Positions 28,023-36,269 of a DNA stretch of 64,000 nucleotides are shown here, piece by piece. The notes beneath the pieces were generated by a model, which was given only the letters and a program-made list of their open reading frames with translations, had not been told where the DNA came from and ran no database searches. The position numbers were made by a program, and so were the translations under genes. Each line of letters starts with the position of its first letter. Position 1 is the first letter of the stretch. Source of the stretch: Metabacillus litoralis (GTDB lineage Bacteria; Bacillota; Bacilli; Bacillales; Bacillaceae); contig NZ_JAIVKL010000002.1 in the NCBI RefSeq assembly GCF_020524045.1, positions 186,001 through 250,000 on the forward strand, written 5' to 3'.

Positions 28023-28150
28023 TTATTCGTCCGCATCGTGAGTTATTTCTTGATCACTCACTTCATGATTTTTCTTGTTATATTTATCAAAAAATCCATT
28101 CACCTTGTTTATGAATCCATTATTATCAGCTTCTTCATAATGATTTACTT
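28023..28150 (-). pseudogene. possible remnant of a small acidic protein gene
   Basis: A frame reading YEEADNNGFINKVNGFFDKY and ending THDADE is open for about 38 codons to a stop. It has no start codon, since a stop lies just upstream. A GTG-led VKDFFK segment lies in another frame immediately before it. The composition looks protein-like, so this may be a frameshifted small gene; no homologue is recalled. Confidence 0.25.
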
Positions 28151-28256
28151 AAAAAAATCTTTCACTGAATAAACCTGAAGTAGTTTATCTTTTTCTGTGT
28201 AACGGAAATTAAAAATAAGAATAACATTGTCAGTTAATTAACTAGAGAAGTTGTAG

Positions 28257-28395
28257 TAGATGAAATCCGTTTTCGCTTTTCGTGGAAAAAAATACCCTTT
28301 ATTTCTAGGCAGCCTCAGCCGTTACATTTTCTAAACAGGAGTCTCATTTATATTCAAGTCCAATTAATAAATTGTTAAAAATCAACACAAACTTC
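28257..28395. repeat. degenerate family C repeat, copy 2
   Basis: Shares the order TCCG..TTCGCTTTTCG, GGCAGCCTCAGCCGT, CAGGAGTCTCAT, AAAAATCAACA and TTAACATAG with the better-preserved copy at 29486-29691. It is followed within 25 bp by a family B copy. Confidence 0.55.
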
Positions 28396-28416
28396 TTTAA
28401 CATAGAAATTTAATAA

Positions 28417-28592
28417 AATCTCTTTTCTGAATAATTTGTTGCTATGTAACCAAGATTTGGAGTGAAAATAGAGTTTTTCACTATAAGGGTACTATTTTAT
28501 GAAGAAAAGCTGCCACAAGACTTATTCCAGTGCTGATTGCTTAGGATATTTAATAGCAACAAAGTTTGCGAAAACAGCCCTTATAAAAAACA
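28417..28592. repeat. MITE-like inverted-repeat element, family B copy 3 (inverted)
   Basis: Read on the minus strand it begins AAGGGCTGTTTTCGCAAAC and closely follows the copies at 7162 and 44408, including the GCAATCAGCACTG and GGTTACATAGCAACAA segments. It ends just upstream of the terminator for the DUF4397 gene. Confidence 0.75.
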
Positions 28593-28602
28593 ATGACAAT
28601 AA

Positions 28603-28629
28603 GGAAAAGTCACAAGATTGTAACTTTCC
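28603..28629 (-). terminator. terminator of the DUF4397 gene
   Basis: GGAAAGTTACAA pairs with TTGTGACTTTTCC with one bulge; only a short T-tract follows on the minus strand. Confidence 0.6.
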
Positions 28630-28639
28630 CTAAAAGATT

Positions 28640-29410
28640 TTAAGACATTAAAAAGATTGCATCTAATGCTGGCATACCATTCGCTAACCCAACAGCAACT
28701 GCAGTGTAAGTTTTTCCGGCTTTTAGTTGTACTTGTGGAATTGATAAAACCACATTATTTGTTCCAGCAACTCTTACTTCTAAATTAACCGTCATAGGTG
28801 ATAGTGTTAGATAATCTGTCGCTTTTTTAAATGGTACATTTCTAAATAACACATCTCCACCCTTAACAGCAATATCTACATTTGGTGCATCTGGTGACAA
28901 ATGGATGACTCTTACCTTACTTTGATTCGGACTAACATATGGTTTATCAACAAAAACATCAAGACTAATGTTAGCTAATTTACCTGTTGCTGCAGCTGTA
29001 TAGTATGTGTTTCTTGTTAATGCGACACGTTCCTGGAGAACTAGTTGTGACATGTCTCCAGCAGGATACACTTCAATTGTGTATTGCCCTGGCGGTAATC
29101 GTAAGTAATCAGTTGTTTCTTTAAATGTTAAATCAGTTATTACTTTTTGTCCATTTACGTATACGTCTACAGCAGGTGCATCTGGTGATGTATGAAGAAC
29201 TCTAACAAAAGAGTTTTGTTCTCCCGCTCTGGTGTACATTTGATTTTCTTGATACCCTCGATAATCAGCAGCTGCTAACTGCTGGATACACATTAAATGT
29301 TTCTGATAATACATCATTGATAGTGATGGGTTTGTGTATTTATAAAAGTTGGCTAACATTTCGTTCTTAGCTGCACTCAACACAAGTGATTGTTCATCTT
29401 GAAAATGCAT
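28640..29410 (-). CDS. DUF4397 domain protein, two repeats
   Basis: A 256-residue protein with two copies of a beta-sandwich-like repeat: FVRVLHTSPDAPAVDVYVNG (about residue 68) and KVRVIHLSPDAPNVDIAVKG (about residue 165). These are the signatures of DUF4397. A helical N-terminal segment of about 60 residues precedes them and there is no signal peptide. The ATG at 29410 follows GAGGTG. In Bacillus such proteins are typically linked to the spore or cell surface; function is unknown. Confidence 0.82.
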   Translation of the reverse strand: MHFQDEQSLVLSAAKNEMLANFYKYTNPSLSMMYYQKHLMCIQQLAAADYRGYQENQMYTRAGEQNSFVRVLHTSPDAPAVDVYVNGQKVITDLTFKETTDYLRLPPGQYTIEVYPAGDMSQLVLQERVALTRNTYYTAAATGKLANISLDVFVDKPYVSPNQSKVRVIHLSPDAPNVDIAVKGGDVLFRNVPFKKATDYLTLSPMTVNLEVRVAGTNNVVLSIPQVQLKAGKTYTAVAVGLANGMPALDAIFLMS

Positions 29411-29485
29411 AATTTTCACCTCTTCATAAAATTTTCAACACAATACAATATGTTAAAAGCCCGAATTGTTTCCAGTTTAAATAAT

Positions 29486-29691
29486 AGGCTCTGTTAAACT
29501 TTGTTGTTGATTTTCGTTACAGGCATTCGCTTTCCCGGGAAAAAAGTACCTTTTTTCCTAGGTCCGGGAGCCTCCTCGGCGTCAAGCGCCTTTGGGGTCT
29601 CCCTTTGACACGCTTCTCTAAGCAGGAGTCTCATGCCTTTCACTCCAATCAACAAAGTGCTAAAAATCAACATTAAGCTTTAACATAGCCA
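29486..29691. repeat. MITE-like inverted-repeat element, family C copy 1 (best preserved)
   Basis: About 206 bp starting TAGGCTCTGTTAAACTTTG and ending, inverted, GGCTATGTTAAAGCTTAATG. The GC-rich centre has GGGAGCCTCCTCGGCG and GGGGTCTCCC, with AAGCAGGAGTCTCATG. Copies or remnants occur at 28257, 56555 and 57556, with short fragments near 21930 and 48150. Confidence 0.75.
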
Positions 29692-29784
29692 AATAATAAG
29701 AAAAGGGGAATGAGCTTATCATTAAGCGACAAGCATAAATCAAATAGAAATAGAAGATGCTCTTTACCTTCCACAATAAAAAAA

Positions 29785-29818
29785 GCCCGTTCTTTAGCAT
29801 GATGCTAAAAACGGGCTT
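29785..29818 (-). terminator. terminator of the 53-aa gene
   Basis: GCCCGTTTTTAGCAT pairs with ATGCTAAAGAACGGGC and is followed by seven T on the minus strand. Confidence 0.85.
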
Positions 29819-29908
29819 CATAAAAATTCGTTCAAAAACATGTAAATTACAATCAAATAAACTGAAAGAATATTCTACTATTATGCTATTCTAGCGAGTT
29901 TCTATCAC

Positions 29909-30070
29909 TTATTCAGACATTTCTTTTAACTCAGATTTTAATGCTAGATTCACTTTAAAGCCTTCATCATCAACTTTCTTAATCTCTACTTGACCATTAT
30001 TATAATCATGAATAATGATAAAAACATCAGAATTTTCATTTATATATGTGACCTTAGACCCTAATTTCAT
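29909..30070 (-). CDS. small conserved-looking protein, 53 aa
   Basis: A 54-codon frame starting ATG 8 nt after AGGAGA. The product begins MKLGSKVTYINENSDVFIII, then DYNNGQVEIKKVDDEGFKV, an all-beta SH3-like or KOW-like pattern, and closes with a short acidic helix. A strong terminator lies 90 bp downstream. It begins 27 bp after the XRE-PAS regulator stop on the same strand, so it may be its co-transcribed partner. I do not recognise the family. Confidence 0.65.
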   Translation of the reverse strand: MKLGSKVTYINENSDVFIIIHDYNNGQVEIKKVDDEGFKVNLALKSELKEMSE

Positions 30071-30097
30071 AAACGATCTCTCCTGACATTCATTTTT

Positions 30098-30655
30098 TCA
30101 ATCCAAGTCCATTTCTACATGAGTTAAATCTGTGGAGACAGACGAAGCTCCGATAATCTCACCTTTACTATTAAATAAAGGACGACAAAACACATGATAG
30201 GTATGTATAGCATCTGATAAAGGAAAACTTATATTTCTACTTATTTTCTTTTTCGAGTTTATCACCTCTCGCTTTAAATTTTTTAATGCTAATGTTCCAT
30301 TATTTACAGTAATTTCATCATCTGTCTTCCCAATTACATCTTTTGGATTGAAATCTGGATGGGAATTAAATATCCAAGTATAACTTAAATCTAAATCACA
30401 ATGGGCAATAATAATAGGTGAATCATCAAGAGCATAATGAAAAGGATTTGCTTCTAATTCAAAAATGGAAGGGTGAAATCTTAATAATTCTGCAATACTA
30501 TTAGCAATTGATTTACTAGGATTTCGTTGAGCATTTTCTATTCTAGAGTAATAAGCTCGATCAATATTTAATAACTGTGAAAGTGTTTCTTGTGAATATC
30601 CTCTTTTTTTTCTTAAGTTGATTAACCAATATCTATCATTCTCTTTTTCAATCAT
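30098..30655 (-). CDS. XRE-type regulator fused to a PAS-like domain
   Basis: A 185-residue protein. The N-terminal HTH (residues 9-62) contains LRKKRGYSQETLSQLLNIDRAYYSRIENAQRNPS, typical of XRE/Cro DNA-binding domains. Residues 75-182 look like a PAS fold: DSPIIIAHCDLDLSYTWIFNSHPDFNPKDVIGKTDDEI, then GEIIGASSVSTDLT, the usual PAS/PAC ending. A PAS domain fused to an XRE HTH without a kinase is uncommon and suggests a one-component sensor of a small ligand or redox state. Likely targets are its own transcript or the adjacent MFS pump; this is inference. Confidence 0.75.
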   Translation of the reverse strand: MIEKENDRYWLINLRKKRGYSQETLSQLLNIDRAYYSRIENAQRNPSKSIANSIAELLRFHPSIFELEANPFHYALDDSPIIIAHCDLDLSYTWIFNSHPDFNPKDVIGKTDDEITVNNGTLALKNLKREVINSKKKISRNISFPLSDAIHTYHVFCRPLFNSKGEIIGASSVSTDLTHVEMDLD

Positions 30656-30803
30656 GAAGTATTACCTCTAAAGTTTTATAATTTATATTGTATACAAATA
30701 GACGGTATTCTTTTGTGCCTCTTTTGACACATTATCGTTTTTTATTAATCTTTACAAACTAGTATGTATTCCTTGCTCACTATCCAATTTAATAATCATA
30801 AAA

Positions 30804-30861
30804 AAGAGGATAACTCATAAGGGTCAGTAAGTCTAACCCCTGGATTATGAGTCATCCTCTT
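30804..30861 (-). terminator. terminator of the 65-aa charged protein gene
   Basis: AAGAGGATGACTCATAA pairs with TTATGAGTTATCCTCTT with a central loop, then TTTT on the minus strand. Confidence 0.85.
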
Positions 30862-30876
30862 CCTGATTTTTAACAA

Positions 30877-31074
30877 TTACCAGGGAAAGCGCCTTTTTCT
30901 ATTATCTTCAACACCTAACACATTATCATCATCGTATCTTCTTCGATCTTCCACTCCTGCAACATCTTCTCTTCTGTGACGTCTTTTATCATTTGCTTCG
31001 ATGATAATAACCTCTTCTGCGTTAATGATTACTCGCTCTGCGTTAATAACAGGTCTTCTTCTTTGCTCTGACAT
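30877..31074 (-). CDS. hypothetical charged protein, 65 aa
   Basis: The ATG at 31074 follows AAGGAGTG by 8 nt. The product is low in complexity: a VIINAEEVIIIEAN core flanked by Arg-rich segments and two near-repeats, AGVEDRRRYDDDN and LGVEDNRKRR. The clean ribosome binding site and dedicated terminator argue for a real gene. It could be a small spore or nucleic acid-binding protein, but no family is recognised. Confidence 0.6.
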   Translation of the reverse strand: MSEQRRRPVINAERVIINAEEVIIIEANDKRRHRREDVAGVEDRRRYDDDNVLGVEDNRKRRFPW

Positions 31075-31160
31075 TAACAATCACTCCTTTCATCTGTTTC
31101 TATATCTTATGAATATAGAAATAAGATGTGTAGACAAGTGTAATAGAATAACATCCAATT

Positions 31161-32468
31161 TTAATATAAAGAGACCTTCTTTTTCATATTTTTAATATAA
31201 AAAGTAAAACTAGTTATTGCAAATAAAACTAAGATAACTAAACCTGTAAATATATTTCGATAAATAATTTCTTCTGTAAATTCTTGCTGTAACGTTATCA
31301 TAATACCTGTAAGTGTAACTCCAAACGCTCCTCCAAAAAACTGAATAAGCTGAGCCATTCCCATTCCTGTTCCGATATCCTCTTTTGGTAAAATACGTGA
31401 TACTTCGTTTGCCACACTAGATGTTAGTGCTGAAAAGCCTATACTCATGAACATATATGTAAACAAGATCGAATAAGGGGAAACTGTTGCAAACAACGCA
31501 AATAAAATTGTTGCAATTAAGAGAAATAATTGACCAAAAATAATTAATGGTTTGTTTCCAAAACGATCAATTAACCGGCCAATTAATTGAGCAGCAATCG
31601 CAGATAATATTGCACCAGGAAAAATAATCATCCCAACCTCTGCTGGATCTTTTTCAAATACAATTGTTAAAATGATTGGCATGAGAAATAATGCTGCAAA
31701 ATGACAAATGAAAGCTGTAAACCCTACAAATAGTAATTTTATATATTCTCGATTTTTCAGTAACTTAGGTTGGATAAATGGAATTTCTACTTTATGAATA
31801 TGTCTCCACATGAATATCATACAAATGACACTACTTATTAAGATCATGATATTAAAGTTTGACAAAAACAGTAATAACCCGGTAACCGTTAAGGCAGTTA
31901 ATATGCCTCCAAATGTATCGAACTTCACTTTCTTTACATCTTCTTTTGGTAAGAGTTTCTGAAAAATAGGAATAAACAAAACAACTAAGCCTGTTATTGC
32001 AAACAAATAATTCCAACCTAAATATTGTGTAATAGCTCCACCAATGACAGGTCCTAACCCAAAACCTAAAGAGGAAGCTGAAGCGATTAATGCCATTGCT
32101 TTACCTCTTCGAGAAACTGGTATATACCTACTCGCTAACACCATTGCTAATCCGGGTACTGAACCAGCTCCTGCTGCTTGAAGAATTCTAGAAGCAAGTA
32201 ACAATGTAAAATTATTCGAGAAAAAACCAATGAGTGATGCTAAGCTTAAAATGGATAATCCAATGAATAGTAGTTTAGAAATTGGAATAAAATCAGACAA
32301 TCTACTAAATGTTAATGTTGCGATAGCAAATACGATGGAATATCCTGACACAATCCATGAAGCAGTTGTTGAGTTTAATGAAAGATCTAATAATACACTT
32401 GGTAATGCTACATTAAACATGGTTGTATTCATAACAACAAGCCAAACGGTAAAACTCCAAAATAGCAC
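31161..32468 (-). CDS. MFS drug/metabolite transporter
   Basis: A 435-residue protein (from the GTG at 32468) with about 12 membrane helices, of the major facilitator superfamily. Its second-helix loop SRLSDFIPISKLLFIG and antiporter-type SLGFGLGPVIGGAI place it with DHA drug:H+ antiporters. The first helix starts right at this GTG, leaving no cytoplasmic N-tail. Twenty further codons stay open upstream and read DFISTLTSTAPKQSETIQENKVV, with AAGGTG at good spacing from an ATC codon (32528). The real start may therefore be non-canonical. Confidence 0.82.
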   Translation of the reverse strand: MLFWSFTVWLVVMNTTMFNVALPSVLLDLSLNSTTASWIVSGYSIVFAIATLTFSRLSDFIPISKLLFIGLSILSLASLIGFFSNNFTLLLASRILQAAGAGSVPGLAMVLASRYIPVSRRGKAMALIASASSLGFGLGPVIGGAITQYLGWNYLFAITGLVVLFIPIFQKLLPKEDVKKVKFDTFGGILTALTVTGLLLFLSNFNIMILISSVICMIFMWRHIHKVEIPFIQPKLLKNREYIKLLFVGFTAFICHFAALFLMPIILTIVFEKDPAEVGMIIFPGAILSAIAAQLIGRLIDRFGNKPLIIFGQLFLLIATILFALFATVSPYSILFTYMFMSIGFSALTSSVANEVSRILPKEDIGTGMGMAQLIQFFGGAFGVTLTGIMITLQQEFTEEIIYRNIFTGLVILVLFAITSFTFYIKNMKKKVSLY

Positions 32469-32614
32469 TACTTTATTCTCTTGAATAGTTTCACTTTGTT
32501 TAGGAGCTGTACTAGTTAAAGTTGAGATAAAATCACCTTATTTCTTTGTATATTTCACTTTCATATCATAATCCTTAATCTGTTATAAAGAAAAGTAAAA
32601 TGATTCGAGACTCG

Positions 32615-32964
32615 AAAAAAAGATGGGACATAATTAAAGAAATCATCCAAAAAAGCGAATAAATCTAAATTCAGTTAGGTTAAAAAACAAGTTCGTTCCA
32701 TTGCGCTGCAGACACTCCATTCGCCGGGGAGGAAGCTAAGCCTCCTCAGCTACGCCTGCGGGGTCTCAGCCTTCCCTCTATTCTAAGTAGGTGCTCTAGT
32801 GTCTTCCGCTCCATTCCACTAAGTTCTTAAAAATAGTTTCCAAAATCACAAAATCTATTAAAGACAGCAAATAAAAACCCGAACTATTAGGTGAGTGATT
32901 AATTGAAATATCACCTTATAATTCGGGTTTATCATTAGTTTAAATACTTATGTCCCAGTCTCTA
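32615..32964. repeat. MITE-like inverted-repeat element, family A copy 2 (inverted)
   Basis: About 350 bp, ending GGGACATAA at both ends in inverse orientation. It carries the same hairpin arm and GC-rich centre as copy 1 (GCCTGCGGGGTCTCAGCC, GAGGAAGCTAAGCC). Confidence 0.8.
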
Positions 32965-32982
32965 CAAATTATTTATTCTTCT

Positions 32983-33136
32983 ATTAATAAAGCTCACTTC
33001 TCAAAGTTTGTTGCTATTTGACGTCTTTATCTGTTAGAACCAGTGTTTTATCTCATAAAAGGTAGGATCTGTAGAAAAAAAGATACCACTAGACTTTGTT
33101 TAGAGGTATTTCTACCAGGGTTCTAAACACAACAGA
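32983..33136. repeat. family B element copy 4, truncated at the FdhF/YdeP stop
   Basis: Starts AAAGCTCACTTCTCAAAG and then TTTGTTGC, and shares TCTGTTAGAACCAGT and GATACCACTAGAC with copy 1. The distal end lacks about 20 bp of the terminal repeat and stops at the stop codon of the FdhF/YdeP gene. Confidence 0.65.
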
Positions 33137-35497
33137 TTAAACTGGTGCATTTACCTCTAAGTCTTCAATTCGCTTTTCATTGTACTGAACATCTTTACGC
33201 GCATTAAAGCGATCTGCCTTTTCAACAGTTGCCGTAATATTATAATCAGGAATACCAGCGAATTTTTCATATCTTCCTCTTGGTAATAAAAAGTTTCCTT
33301 CAGGAAAGTGAACCTCAACATTACCTTTTGCGATTTCAACAAATTTTGCTTTTCCTTGAAATACACCAAAGCCATTATAAACAACAATACCTTCACCTTC
33401 TGCAATACTTAATCGTTTTGCATCTTCAGCATTCATTAATACATCATAGCGGTCAGCACCATTGAATGGATCTACTTCCTTATATACCATTGAATTAAAT
33501 TGCTTACCACGTCTTGAAGTGACAATGAATTGTCCTTCTTTTCTATTCAAATCAGGAATTTCAACTGAAATTAAATTACCCTTTCCATCAGGTGTTGGGC
33601 ATACTCCGCCTTCACATAACCATGCACCACCCCATTGGAACACGTCACCCTGCTTCTTTAAATGTTGAACCCCATCATAATCTCTGTTCGCAACAGCAAT
33701 TTCATCACGGATTTCCTGACCAGTCTTAAAATCTACTAAATGAGCAGTTTCCGGCTTCACACGCTTAGCAAGATCAATATAAATTTTCCATTCTGATCGA
33801 GCTTCTTCAATATAGTTTTTGTTGCCTTCGATTTCAGGAGAGAAATACACCATGCGTTCAGTTGATGTAGATGTTCCTCCGCCATCTTGTTCATAGCGAG
33901 TTTTCGCTGGTAACACAATAACAGCTTCTTTTGCATCAACTAATGTTGATGTATTAAAGATGATATCCTGATGCACACGAATATCTAGCTCTGATAATGC
34001 TTTTTCCACAAAGTCAGGATCTGGCATCGTTTCTAAGAAGTTACCTCCAGATAAATAGTACATCTTTATTTTTCGTTCATGATCTTCTGGAAGAACGATA
34101 TTTTCAAGAGTAACTCCCACAATATCTCCTTGCCACTTTGGAAGATCAAATCCCCAAATTCTTTCAATCCGCTCTACATTTTCTGTATCAAAACCTCCTC
34201 CAGGAAGAACAAATGGATCTGCTCCCATTTCTCCAGATCCCTGAACAGAAGAATGTCCACGAAATGGCATTAATCCACTGTTTTTACGACCTAAGTAGCC
34301 TCTTAATAAAGCAAGGTTTGCTACTTGAGAGATATTATCTGTTGCAAATGAATGCATTGTTAATCCTAATGCCCATGCAAAAACAGCATTTTTACTATTG
34401 GCAAGTAAAATCGCTAATTCTGCAATTCTTTCCTGTGATATACCAGATGATTTGATAATCTCATCCCATGACTGTTGTTCAACGGTTGCTTTTAACTCTT
34501 CATAGCCATTAACATGTTTTTGCACAAATTCATGGTTAATAGCGGATCCGTGAGATTTTTCTTCCATTTCAAACCAATGCTTCATTATGCCGTGCATAAA
34601 GGCAATATCTCCACCAATGTTTACCTGATAAAAGTCATCTGCAATTTTTGTCCCAAACAAAGCGGACTCCATATTAGAAGGAATCCAATATTCATCCATT
34701 GCTGGCTCTTTATATGGATTAACTACAATAATTTTAGCTCCACGTTTTTTTGCTTCTAACATATATTTAGTAGAAACTGGAGACGCATTAGATGCTACAC
34801 TTCCCCAGAATAATAAGACATCTGTACCAAACCAGTCTTGATAATTTGCTGTTGAAGCTCCAACACCAATCGAACGCTTTAACGCTGTTTTACTTGGTGA
34901 ATGACAAATACGCGAAGCATTATCTATATTATTAGTTCCAAGAAAACGAGAAACCTTTGCTGCTACATAATAAGATTCATTCGTAATTCCACGTGATGTT
35001 AAGTAAAACGCATATTGCTTAGGATCTAATTTCTTCATTTTTTCTGCAATCACATCCATTGCTTCATTCCATGACAGACGAGAGAATTTCCTTTCTCCTT
35101 TTCTGCGAATAAGTGGATATGGAATTCTTCCTAGCTTTCTTAGTTCTGTACTACTATATTTTCTTAGTTCATCAATATCTGCATGTACAATTTCTTCTTT
35201 TAAAGCCGGCATAGTATTTAAACGTAATACATTTAGCCTTGTTGTACACATATGAGGTCCTTTAAGCGTTTGATCATACAATCCAGAAACCCCTAAAGCA
35301 CAACCATCACAAACACCTTTAGTAACAATTCTTGTTGCATATCCTAAATTATCTCGATTATCCCATGCAATTTTCATTGTATCGCGGAAATGCTGTGGCT
35401 TCACTTTACCTAAACCAAAGGGAATTGGACTTACCCAATGCTTTGGTTGTGGTGACTTTGTTGCTTTTATAGGTCCTTGATGTTTTGATTCTCCCAT
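33137..35497 (-). CDS. FdhF/YdeP family molybdopterin oxidoreductase
   Basis: A 786-residue member of the bis-MGD oxidoreductase superfamily, related to formate dehydrogenase alpha subunits and E. coli YdeP. The ATG at 35497 follows AAGGAG. Possible Fe-S cysteines are GVCDGC and HMC within the first 90 residues. The residue matching the selenocysteine of FdhF is Cys, in SRICHSPSKTALKRSIG near residue 198. Cofactor-binding blocks LLFWGSVASNASP and FRGHSSVQGSGEMG are present. No partner subunit genes are adjacent. FdhD and MoaA genes nearby supply sulfuration and the cofactor. Confidence 0.88.
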   Translation of the reverse strand: MGESKHQGPIKATKSPQPKHWVSPIPFGLGKVKPQHFRDTMKIAWDNRDNLGYATRIVTKGVCDGCALGVSGLYDQTLKGPHMCTTRLNVLRLNTMPALKEEIVHADIDELRKYSSTELRKLGRIPYPLIRRKGERKFSRLSWNEAMDVIAEKMKKLDPKQYAFYLTSRGITNESYYVAAKVSRFLGTNNIDNASRICHSPSKTALKRSIGVGASTANYQDWFGTDVLLFWGSVASNASPVSTKYMLEAKKRGAKIIVVNPYKEPAMDEYWIPSNMESALFGTKIADDFYQVNIGGDIAFMHGIMKHWFEMEEKSHGSAINHEFVQKHVNGYEELKATVEQQSWDEIIKSSGISQERIAELAILLANSKNAVFAWALGLTMHSFATDNISQVANLALLRGYLGRKNSGLMPFRGHSSVQGSGEMGADPFVLPGGGFDTENVERIERIWGFDLPKWQGDIVGVTLENIVLPEDHERKIKMYYLSGGNFLETMPDPDFVEKALSELDIRVHQDIIFNTSTLVDAKEAVIVLPAKTRYEQDGGGTSTSTERMVYFSPEIEGNKNYIEEARSEWKIYIDLAKRVKPETAHLVDFKTGQEIRDEIAVANRDYDGVQHLKKQGDVFQWGGAWLCEGGVCPTPDGKGNLISVEIPDLNRKEGQFIVTSRRGKQFNSMVYKEVDPFNGADRYDVLMNAEDAKRLSIAEGEGIVVYNGFGVFQGKAKFVEIAKGNVEVHFPEGNFLLPRGRYEKFAGIPDYNITATVEKADRFNARKDVQYNEKRIEDLEVNAPV

Positions 35498-35583
35498 ATG
35501 AATCACTCCTTATCTATTAAACTATGAAAGAAAGCTCTAACTAATGTGATTTAGTATAAAACTCATCGATATAAATTAAGAGA

Positions 35584-35631
35584 AAAACTAGCTTATTGGT
35601 AATTAAGATGAATTAGCAATAAGCTAATTTT
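35584..35631 (-). terminator. leader hairpin upstream of the FdhF/YdeP gene
   Basis: AATTAGCTTATTG pairs with CAATAAGCTAGTT and is followed by TTTTTC on the minus strand, 87 bp before the start codon. A second terminator-like hairpin lies 120 bp further upstream, so the 35498-35837 gap is a structured leader. Confidence 0.6.
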
Positions 35632-35752
35632 TCATTTGAATTAGATTTGTTTATCAATTAATGTTGTTTAATTTGTTATTGATTTCCGTTAAACCAATGC
35701 CTAAAGACAGTTTAACACCTCTAAATCAGGTGACATGTACAACTAAAGAAAA

Positions 35753-35825
35753 AACCACCGCTATCCCAAACTAGTTAAATTTGAGTTAAACGGTGGTTAG
35801 TCTTTTGCAGGATCGCTACTAAGTG
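35753..35825 (-). promoter_or_regulatory. conserved leader motif plus terminator between DUF2294 and FdhF genes
   Basis: On the minus strand AGTAGCGATCCTGC precedes ACTAACCACCG, which pairs with CGGTGGTT followed by six T. A very similar string (AGTAGCGAATCCTGC, then ACTAACCG and a T-tailed hairpin) occurs upstream of the OFA transporter. Conservation of the part upstream of the stem suggests more than a plain terminator. Confidence 0.5.
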
Positions 35826-35837
35826 CCATACCTAAAT

Positions 35838-36197
35838 TTATTTACAAAATTTCTCTTGAATATCTTCGTCAAAAACAAAGATTGACATACCAAAATCTCG
35901 GTCTATATCAATGTCTACAAAAAGATCAACATAATGACATCCTAAAAAATCTTCCATTTCAACTGGAGGATGCTTTTTATACATTTGCTTTACCATTTCA
36001 GTTCGAGCAGATCTTAAGGCTTGTTTTCCCTCATCTGCACTAGCAATAAATTTCTCAACTGGTGATAAATTCCCTTCCATTTCACATATAGCCCAATTTT
36101 TACAAAATGTTGTCGTAATCTTACTTGGGCCTTTTCCCATATGTTTCTTTCGAAAGGAACGAACGATATTACTGAATTCTGCTTCGTACTTATTCAT
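35838..36197 (-). CDS. DUF2294 family protein (MpsC-like)
   Basis: A 119-residue soluble protein of the DUF2294 family, named Na-translocating system protein MpsC-like in recent annotation. Family features are VRSFRKKHMGKGPSKITTTF at the N terminus and ELxxR-like helix KQALRSARTEMVKQM in the middle. It lies between the FdhF/YdeP and OFA transporter genes on the same strand, an arrangement seen in Bacillus formate clusters, so a role in formate metabolism or ion coupling is plausible but unproven. Confidence 0.78.
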   Translation of the reverse strand: MNKYEAEFSNIVRSFRKKHMGKGPSKITTTFCKNWAICEMEGNLSPVEKFIASADEGKQALRSARTEMVKQMYKKHPPVEMEDFLGCHYVDLFVDIDIDRDFGMSIFVFDEDIQEKFCK

Positions 36198-36269
36198 TAT
36201 ACCCTCCTACCTACTAGAGGTGTTAGCATGAGGTATTTTAACACAACTATAAACGTTTTGGAAGAAGAA

